Assembly (NCBI RefSeq): GCF_900090225.1
Contig: NZ_FMHY01000002.1
Location: 3,782,001-3,846,000 of the forward strand
DNA: 64,000 nt
Direction of reading: 5' to 3'
Origin: Micromonospora eburnea
GTDB lineage: Bacteria > Actinomycetota > Actinomycetes > Mycobacteriales > Micromonosporaceae
Position 1 is the stretch's first letter. Each line of letters starts with the position of its first letter. Positions 57,931 through 64,000 of this stretch are shown here, one piece after another. The translations under genes and the position numbers were made by a program. A model generated the notes under the pieces. The model worked only from the letters and a program-made list of their open reading frames with translations, searched no databases and was not told the origin of the DNA.

Positions 57931-60249
57931 TCAGTGCTGGCCGGCGCGGGGCAGGACCCGGCCCAGCCAGCCGGGCAGCCACCAGTTCCCCCGACCGAGC
58001 AACCGCATCAGCGACGGGACCAGCAACAGCCGGACGATCGTCGCGTCGATCAGGACGGCCAGGGCGAGCATGAAGCCCATCTGCTTGATCTCGAGGATCC
58101 GGGTGAACATGAAGGATGCGAAGACGACCACCATGATGGCCGCGGCGGCGCTGATCACCTTGGCGGTACGGGTCAGGCCGAGCTGGACGGCGGCCCGGTT
58201 GTCACCGGTCCGTTCCCACTCCTCGCGCATCCGGGAGAGCATGAACACCTGGTAGTCCATGGAGAGGCCGAAGACCAGGGCGAACGCGAACAGCGGCAGG
58301 ATCACCTGGATGAAGCCGGTCCGCTCGACGCCGAGCAGGCCGGCGGCGTGTCCCTCCTGGAAGACGAGCACCGCCATGCCGAAGGCGGCCCCCGAGGTGA
58401 GCAGGTTCATGAAGATCGCCTCGAACGGCAGGACCAGGGACCGGAAGGCGATCAACAGGAGGACCCAGCTCGCGGCCAGCACCGCGCCGATGACCAGCGG
58501 CATGGCCCGGGAACTCTCGTCGGTGATGTCGACGATCTCGGCCGGGCCGCCACCGACGTGGGCGCTCAGCCCGGTGCCGGCGAACGCGCCCTCGGCCTGG
58601 GTACGCAGTTCGCGTACCAGGTCGGCCGTCTCGTCGGTGTCGGCGCCGTGCCGGGGACGGATGGTGATGACGGTGGTGTCGGCGTCCTCGCTCACCACCC
58701 CGGCCAGCGCGGCGCCGGCGGTCCGCACCGCGGCGTCGAGGTGGGCCGTGGTGTGCCCCTGCGCCTGGGCGTCGAGCACCCTGGTGATGCTGACGACGTC
58801 GGCGACCTCGCGGTTGCCGGCGGCCTGGTCGCTGAACCGGGCGACAGCGTCGAGCTGCGGGTCGTTGAGTTTCCGGCCCTCGGCGGAGACCACCACGGTG
58901 ATCGGGGTGAGCACGCCGGGCGCGAACGCCTCGGAGACGACCGTGTACCCCTTGCCGGCCGGGGATTCGGCGACGGCGCCGGCACCGAGGTCGACGCCGT
59001 ACCGGAGATGGAAGACCGGGATCGACAGGGCGCCGAGCAGGACGGTGCCGAGCGCGGCGATGAGCACCGGGCGGCGCATGACCACGGCGATGGCCTTGCC
59101 CCAGACGGAGTGCTCGGGGTCGGGGTGCGCCAGCGACCGGCGGGCCCAGGGCAGGGCGAGCCGGTTGATCCGGCCGCCGAGGAGGCCGAGCAGGGCGGGC
59201 AGCAGGGTGACCGCGATGAGCATCATGACCAGCACCGCCGTGCTCATGCCGACGGCCATCGAGTAGACCTTGGCCGACCGGACCAGCCAGAGCCCGGCCA
59301 GCGAGACGACCACGGTGACGCCGGAGAAGAGCACCGCCTGCCCGGCGGTGGCCACCGTACGGCCGACGGCCCTGGCCCGTTCCTGCCGGCCGTTGTCGAC
59401 GGCCTTGGCCAGTTCCTCGCGGAACCGGGTCACGATGAAGAGCGTGTAGTCGATGCCGAGCGCGATGCCGACCATGCTGACCGCGGTCTGCACGAAGACG
59501 TCGAAGCTGGTGAAGTGGGCGGCGATGCCGAGCGCGCCGAAGGCGCCCAGCACGGCGACGATGCCGAGGACGAGCGGGATGGCGGCGGCGACCAGCGAGC
59601 CGAAGGCGAGCAGGAGGACGATGGCGGCGGCCGGGAAGCCGATGGTCTCGGCCATGGAGAGGTCCTCGTTGCCCTGCTCGACGGCGGCGGCGGCGAGCGG
59701 GGAGGCGCCGGTGAAGTAGACCTCGACCTGATCGGTGCCGAGTTGCTCGGCGAGCTCGCCCAGTGGCGCGGCCCGTTCCTGGAGTTTCTTGTCGTCGCCG
59801 TCGAGGGTGATCGGGATGAGCGCGGTCCGGCCCGCCGGGGCGATGAGCCGGTCCGGGGCGTCGTACGGGCTGGTCGCCGTGACGACGTCGGAGTCCTGGC
59901 GGTAGCGGTCGACGGCGGCGTCGACCACCGCGCGGAACGCCGGGTCCTGGGCGGTCAGCGCGGCCGAGTGCAGGACGACGAAGTCCGTCTCGCTCGGCGT
60001 GTCCGGGAACTTGTCGGCGATGAGCTGGTTGGCCTTCTCCGAATCGGAGCCGATCACCGAGTTCGTGTTGCCGGTCAGGTGGGAGGTGAAGTAGCCGGCC
60101 GAGAAGACGGCCGCGGCGAGCAGCAGCAGCCAGACCAGCATGACCTTGACTGGGTTGAGCGCGGCCCAGACGGCCCAACGATAGAGGCGGCCCTCCTCCA
60201 ACGGGCGGCCGGCGCCGCCCCTTCGGGTGCGCCTCAGGGTCTCGGTCAT
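57931..60249 (-). CDS. MMPL family (RND) transporter
   Basis: This 772-residue inner-membrane transporter has twelve predicted helices: one N-terminal (PVKVMLVWLLLLAAAVFSAGYF), clusters near 195-370 and 545-740, and two extracytoplasmic domains after helices 1 and 7. The motif ALGIDYTLFIVTRFREE and its partner GLSMDYQVFMLSRMREEWE carry the aspartate-tyrosine pairs thought to relay protons in MmpL proteins. These export lipids, siderophores or drugs. It lies beside an oxygenase/NRPS unit transcribed in the same direction, so it could export that product, but the 137-bp gap leaves this open. Confidence 0.85.
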   Translation of the reverse strand: MTETLRRTRRGGAGRPLEEGRLYRWAVWAALNPVKVMLVWLLLLAAAVFSAGYFTSHLTGNTNSVIGSDSEKANQLIADKFPDTPSETDFVVLHSAALTAQDPAFRAVVDAAVDRYRQDSDVVTATSPYDAPDRLIAPAGRTALIPITLDGDDKKLQERAAPLGELAEQLGTDQVEVYFTGASPLAAAAVEQGNEDLSMAETIGFPAAAIVLLLAFGSLVAAAIPLVLGIVAVLGAFGALGIAAHFTSFDVFVQTAVSMVGIALGIDYTLFIVTRFREELAKAVDNGRQERARAVGRTVATAGQAVLFSGVTVVVSLAGLWLVRSAKVYSMAVGMSTAVLVMMLIAVTLLPALLGLLGGRINRLALPWARRSLAHPDPEHSVWGKAIAVVMRRPVLIAALGTVLLGALSIPVFHLRYGVDLGAGAVAESPAGKGYTVVSEAFAPGVLTPITVVVSAEGRKLNDPQLDAVARFSDQAAGNREVADVVSITRVLDAQAQGHTTAHLDAAVRTAGAALAGVVSEDADTTVITIRPRHGADTDETADLVRELRTQAEGAFAGTGLSAHVGGGPAEIVDITDESSRAMPLVIGAVLAASWVLLLIAFRSLVLPFEAIFMNLLTSGAAFGMAVLVFQEGHAAGLLGVERTGFIQVILPLFAFALVFGLSMDYQVFMLSRMREEWERTGDNRAAVQLGLTRTAKVISAAAAIMVVVFASFMFTRILEIKQMGFMLALAVLIDATIVRLLLVPSLMRLLGRGNWWLPGWLGRVLPRAGQH

Positions 60250-60386
60250 CGTCTCCCTCTCCTGGCTGGCGGCCGGTCATCCCGGCCGGCCACTGGTGCT
60301 GCGGTCGGCCGCCGGCGCTGACGCTCCGGCGCCGGACAGCCTACCGTCAGTAAAAGTGGATCTATGGAAATTTCTGCGTGTCGGGG

Positions 60387-61370
60387 TCAGCTGAGCACGG
60401 CGCCGGCACCGGCCCGGTGCGCCCGGCTGCGCCGGTTGTCCAGGTGTACGTAAACCCGGTGCAGCCAACGATCCCGCCCGTCGAAGCGGGGGGTGAACTC
60501 GGTCCGGCCGTGAAGCACCAGCCGGTTGTCGATGATGGCCATCGAGCCGGACTGGAGCACCAGCGAGGTGGAGACGTCGGTGAGGGCCTGCTTGAGCCGG
60601 GCCATCACCTCGCGGGCCTCGTCGTCCAGCCCGGTGGTGGCGTTCAGGTCCAGGCAGATGTTCGGGTCCTCGGGGCTGCCGGTCAGCACCGCGTGCGGCA
60701 TGGTCCGGTCTCCATGATGGAACGAGGGCGGCGGGGCAGTGATGAAGCGGGGCTCGCCCAGCACCTTCCGGTCGGTGTCCTCGATCAGCGGCAGGGCCTG
60801 CCGGATGCAGGTGACCAGGGTGCCGGCCTGCTTGGCGTGGTCGTTGCGCAGGCAGAGCAGGCCGACGTAGTCGGGGCGCTGCGGGTGAAAGGCGTTCTCC
60901 ACATGGAACTCCAGCGGCACCGACCCGGCGTTGCTCTGCGTCCCCTCCAGACCGGGCACCGGAACGACGTTCTGCACCAGGGCACCGGTCTTCTCGTTCC
61001 GGTAGGCGATCACCTCTCCGAGCTGGAGGCCGATCAGCATGGCCACCACGGCCGGTACGGTGGTCGCCCGCTCCACCGACTCCGGTTTGGTCGGCGTGTC
61101 CGGCAGGCCGTCCTCGTCGACGGGGAGCCCGGTGAGGATCAGCGCGCCGGTCGCGCCGGCGTCGTTGCGGAAGCAGCGCAGCGTCGCCATCAGCCGCAGT
61201 GGCAGCCGGCAGCTGGCCTCCCGGGCCTGCGCCACCCAGGCCAGATCGTCCAGCAGCGCCGGCGGGGTGGCCACGAGCTGCTTGGCCAGTTCCTCCAGGG
61301 CGGCCCGTTCATCGTCGGTAAGGTCCAGCGTCAGCCCCTGCGGGGTCGTCGACTGGTCGAGCGTGGTCAT
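60387..61370 (-). CDS. Fe(II)/2-oxoglutarate oxygenase, L-asparagine oxygenase-like
   Basis: This 327-residue TauD/TfdA-superfamily enzyme has its iron ligands at His156 and Glu158 (LEFHVENAFHPQRPDYV) and His287 (RLVLHGRTEF), with the 2-oxoglutarate-binding arginine probably in FDGRDRWLHR. The HxE variant and positions match the AsnO/VioC clavaminate-synthase-like group, which hydroxylate free L-asparagine or L-arginine at C3 before NRPS loading. The neighbouring NRPS has an asparagine-like adenylation code, which supports beta-hydroxylation of asparagine. The ATG at 61370 is 144 bp after the NRPS stop, on the same strand. Confidence 0.85.
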   Translation of the reverse strand: MTTLDQSTTPQGLTLDLTDDERAALEELAKQLVATPPALLDDLAWVAQAREASCRLPLRLMATLRCFRNDAGATGALILTGLPVDEDGLPDTPTKPESVERATTVPAVVAMLIGLQLGEVIAYRNEKTGALVQNVVPVPGLEGTQSNAGSVPLEFHVENAFHPQRPDYVGLLCLRNDHAKQAGTLVTCIRQALPLIEDTDRKVLGEPRFITAPPPSFHHGDRTMPHAVLTGSPEDPNICLDLNATTGLDDEAREVMARLKQALTDVSTSLVLQSGSMAIIDNRLVLHGRTEFTPRFDGRDRWLHRVYVHLDNRRSRAHRAGAGAVLS

Positions 61371-61514
61371 CGGTTCGGTCCTCTCGTAGCGCTTCCGGGG
61401 TTGCCCCCTCCGGCAGGTCCGCGCCGACTCCGTCCCGAGCCGGCCGGCGGCTGGTCCGGGTGGAGCGGCACGATGTGGTGGGTGAACGGGTGCTCGGCGG
61501 TACGGCGTGGCGGG

Positions 61515-64000
61515 TCACCCGGCGGGCAAAGCGCGGCTGTCCACCTTCCCGTTGGTGGTGAGCGGGATGTGGTCGATGGCGACGAAGGCCGCGGGGATCA
61601 TGTAGTCGGGCAGGTCGGCGGCGAGGTGCCCGCGCAGCGCGGCCGGGTCCGGCCGGTGCCCGGCGGTGAGCACCAGATACGCCACCAGCCGCTTCTCGCC
61701 CTGGCCGGACTCGCGGGCGACCACCACGGCGTCGCGTACCTGGGGGTGGGCGGCGAGCCGCGCCTGGATCTCGCCGAGTTCCACCCGGTACCCCCGGATC
61801 TTGACCTGGTTGTCGATCCGGCCGAGGAACTCCAACGTGCCGTCGGGCAGCCAACGGGCCAGGTCCCCGCTGCGGTAGAGGCGGCTGCCGGGGGCGCCGT
61901 ACGGGTCGGGCACGAACCGCTCGGCGGTCAGGTCCGGCCGGCCGAGGTAGCCGCGGGCCACCCCGACGCCGCCGATGTAGACCTCTCCGGGCACGCCGAC
62001 CGGCACCGGCTCCAACCGATCGGTGAGCACGTACATGGTGGTGTTGACGATGGGCACGCCGAGCGGCACGAGCTCGGTGGTCGGTGGCTCGCTGATCGGC
62101 TGCCCCGAGTTGCCGATGGTGATCTCGGTGGGGCCGTACTCGGTGGCCACCTTCGTCCCGTCCGGGCCGGCCAGCTCCAGCCAGCGGGCCGCCAGCGCCT
62201 CGGTGAACGAGTCCCCCGCCGCGATGACCATGCCGGCCAGGTTCCGAGCCTGCTCGGCGGTGAGCTGCCAGGTGAGCAGGTCCAGATGGCCGGGGGTCAT
62301 CTTGATGAAGCTGTACGGCGCCCCGTCGAGCAGGCACGCGCCGAGGTCGGCCGTGTCCAGCGGCTCGGGCAGCAGGTGGACCGGTTCCCCGGTGATCAGC
62401 GGAGTGAAGATGTCCGGAATGCCCAGGTCGAAGGAAATGGATGAGAAGACCGGAGCGCCGCCCGGACCGTGCGCGGCGTACGCGTCGACCGTCCAGAGCA
62501 GATAGTTGGCCAGGCCGGCGTGCGGCACCATCACCCCCTTCGGACGGCCGGTGGAGCCGGAGGTGAAGATGACGTACGCGAGCTGCGCCGGGTCGATCGG
62601 CACGTCGACCGGGGTGTCCGGGCGGGCCGCGAGAGCCGCCGCGTCGGTGTCGACCAGGACCAGGGTGCCGTCGTACAGCTCGGTGAGCGTGGGCCGCTGC
62701 ACGGTGGAGGTGACCACCACCCGGACATCGGCGGCGTCGAGCATGTGCCGCAGCCGCTCCGGCGGCAGTTTCGGGTCCAACGGCAGGTAGCCGGCCCCGG
62801 TCTGCCAGACGCCGAGCAGCGCGGGGATCAGGTCCGGCGTCCGGCCCAGGCAGACCCCGACCAGGGTGTCCCGGCCGGCCCCCAGATCGAGCAGGTGGTG
62901 GGTGAGCTGGTTGGCCCGCCGCATCAGCTCCCGGTAGGTGAGCCGGACCTCGCCGACCCGCACCGCGACCCGGTCCGGGGTGGCCGTCGCCTGGGCCCGG
63001 ATCAGGTCCACCACGGTCACCCCGCCCCGGTCCGCGGTCCCGGCGACCGCCCAGTCGACCAGCACCGCGCGCCGCTCGTCGGCCGGCAGCCGGGCGCCCC
63101 GGGCGTCACCGTCCGGATCGGCGGCCATCGCCACCAGCACCTCCCGGTACAGGGCGGCGAGCCGGCCGGCGTACCCCGGGTCGACGGTCTCCTTGACGGC
63201 GCGCAGCCGCAGCCGGCCGGGGGCGGCGGTGACCCGCAGGCCGTACGCCGCCCGCTCGGCGGGCAGGCCCGGGACCGGCTCGCCGGGGGTGTCGGCGGCG
63301 GCGTCCCACTCGAAGAGGGCGTGCTGCCGCTGCCCGTCCCCGGCGGCGGACGGCCGGTACGCGTGCCGGTGGGTCCAGGCGGCCCGCTCCGCCTCGGCGA
63401 CCCGGGTGACGAGCCGACGCCAGGTCGCCGCGCCGGTGACCATCGGCACGGGCAGGGTGAACCGGTGCAGCAGCCGTTCGCAGTCGGTGCCGGCCGACTC
63501 CAACCGCCCGTACGGGGCGAGGGTCGCCTCGGTGTGCCCGGCCGGTTCGGCGCTGAGCATGCCGAGCACCGTCTGGTGGGCGGCGAGCAGCACCGTGGAC
63601 AGCGGTACGCCGGCCGCCCCGGCGAGCGTGGCCAGACCGGCGGCCAGGTCGGCGAACTCGACGGTCAGCTCGGTGCTGCCCGGCTCGCCGCCCCAGCCGC
63701 CCGGCAGGGCGAACGCGGTGCCCGCCAGCAGCCGGGTCCAGTAATCCGCGCCGTCGAAGTCGGCGGCGGCGTCTAGCCCGGCGGCCACGCAGGGCGCGTG
63801 CCGGGTGCCGGCGACGGCCCGGTCCACGTCGGCGGCGTGATAGGCGCGGAGCAGTTCGGCGAGGATGCCGGACAGGTCCACCACCGAGGTCAGCGCCCGG
63901 GGTGCGGCGACGACCGGCGTCCAGCTCCGCTCGGTTTCCAGGACCACGGTCAGCCGCAGCGGCCCGGGGCTGGCCGGGTCGAACGGGGTGGCCCGCTCGG
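61515..64000 (-). CDS. Nonribosomal peptide synthetase, condensation-like and adenylation domains (partial)
   Basis: The frame runs off the right edge; ~828 residues are visible. A condensation-type domain (ATPFDPASPGPLRL onward) lacks an HHxxxDG active site: the aligned stretch reads APRALTSVVDLSG. A complete adenylation domain follows (YVIFTSGSTGRPKG, ATEYGPTE, YRSGDLARWLPDG, NGKVDSR). Its binding-pocket residues read roughly D-L-P-K-I-A-E-I-G-K, close to the published asparagine code DLTKLGEVGK. The protein ends right after the A domain (SRALPAG), with no carrier domain, so loading must occur on a separate carrier protein. Together with the AsnO-like enzyme it suggests a beta-hydroxyasparagine-containing peptide. 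Confidence 0.88.
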   Translation of the reverse strand, partial: ERATPFDPASPGPLRLTVVLETERSWTPVVAAPRALTSVVDLSGILAELLRAYHAADVDRAVAGTRHAPCVAAGLDAAADFDGADYWTRLLAGTAFALPGGWGGEPGSTELTVEFADLAAGLATLAGAAGVPLSTVLLAAHQTVLGMLSAEPAGHTEATLAPYGRLESAGTDCERLLHRFTLPVPMVTGAATWRRLVTRVAEAERAAWTHRHAYRPSAAGDGQRQHALFEWDAAADTPGEPVPGLPAERAAYGLRVTAAPGRLRLRAVKETVDPGYAGRLAALYREVLVAMAADPDGDARGARLPADERRAVLVDWAVAGTADRGGVTVVDLIRAQATATPDRVAVRVGEVRLTYRELMRRANQLTHHLLDLGAGRDTLVGVCLGRTPDLIPALLGVWQTGAGYLPLDPKLPPERLRHMLDAADVRVVVTSTVQRPTLTELYDGTLVLVDTDAAALAARPDTPVDVPIDPAQLAYVIFTSGSTGRPKGVMVPHAGLANYLLWTVDAYAAHGPGGAPVFSSISFDLGIPDIFTPLITGEPVHLLPEPLDTADLGACLLDGAPYSFIKMTPGHLDLLTWQLTAEQARNLAGMVIAAGDSFTEALAARWLELAGPDGTKVATEYGPTEITIGNSGQPISEPPTTELVPLGVPIVNTTMYVLTDRLEPVPVGVPGEVYIGGVGVARGYLGRPDLTAERFVPDPYGAPGSRLYRSGDLARWLPDGTLEFLGRIDNQVKIRGYRVELGEIQARLAAHPQVRDAVVVARESGQGEKRLVAYLVLTAGHRPDPAALRGHLAADLPDYMIPAAFVAIDHIPLTTNGKVDSRALPAG

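Noticed and set aside
57895..60321. An 808-codon plus-strand frame.
   Set aside because: It is the complement of the MMPL transporter gene, with low-complexity composition and no domain; GC-rich codon bias keeps such antisense frames open.

Overview
The window is very GC-rich, densely packed with genes, and uses GTG and TTG starts often. It carries actinobacterial hallmarks: an Rpf-type resuscitation factor behind a c-di-AMP riboswitch, an SCO2521-SCO2525-type cluster, many secreted hydrolases and an NRPS. This points to a chromosomal segment of a filamentous actinomycete, most likely Micromonosporaceae (Micromonospora-like). That placement is inferred from gene content; no rRNA or other taxonomic marker is present. 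I saw no tRNA, rRNA, CRISPR array, insertion sequence or integrase.

Layout. 0-5.6 kb: the end of a class A penicillin-binding protein, a YdeI-like protein, two lipoproteins (one thioredoxin-like), a secreted M6 protease and a DapA-fold protein without its catalytic lysine. 5.9-16.5 kb: a PucR-type regulator and a run of secreted peptidases (S15, M14, M4) around an ECF sigma factor and its probable anti-sigma partner; a perfect 24-bp inverted repeat lies before the M4 gene. 16.6-23.1 kb: YbaB/EbfC protein, Rpf-LysM protein, a luciferase-like monooxygenase fused to hemerythrin, a GH25-like lysin and HtpG. 23.3-26.5 kb: a dehalogenase-like hydrolase, then a GntR regulator with a sterol-desaturase-family hydroxylase and a YhhN-type lysoplasmalogenase. 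26.6-28.5 kb: an RtcB-PrfH RNA repair/ribosome rescue pair that abuts the 5' stump of an alcohol dehydrogenase gene, suggesting the pair was inserted. 30.8-36.5 kb: the five-gene SCO2525-2521 cluster of unknown function, whose P-loop gene has a one-base frameshift. 36.8-41.0 kb: a DUF4062-NACHT-HEAT STAND protein, also frameshifted. 41.1-44.0 kb: a GntR/UTRA regulator with two palindromic operators in front of an isolated trpBA pair. 44.1-46.9 kb: an MFS transporter and an L,D-transpeptidase.

47.0-54.4 kb: a divergent beta-glucan degradation locus (GH3 on one side, GH64 and GH16 on the other). All three enzymes carry discoidin-like domains, the shared promoter region has two LacI-type palindromes, and an exact 303-bp inverted repeat links GH3 and GH64. 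54.5-57.1 kb: a three-gene membrane-protein operon of unknown function, then a LacI C-terminal remnant. 57.4-60.2 kb: methylmalonyl-CoA epimerase and an MMPL transporter. 60.4-64.0 kb: an asparagine-oxygenase-like enzyme and an NRPS whose adenylation code resembles the asparagine code, the edge of a probable peptide natural-product cluster.

The systems most worth following up are the RtcB-PrfH pair, the SCO2521-2525 cluster beside a NACHT protein, the operator-controlled trpBA pair, and the duplicated-domain glucanase locus.
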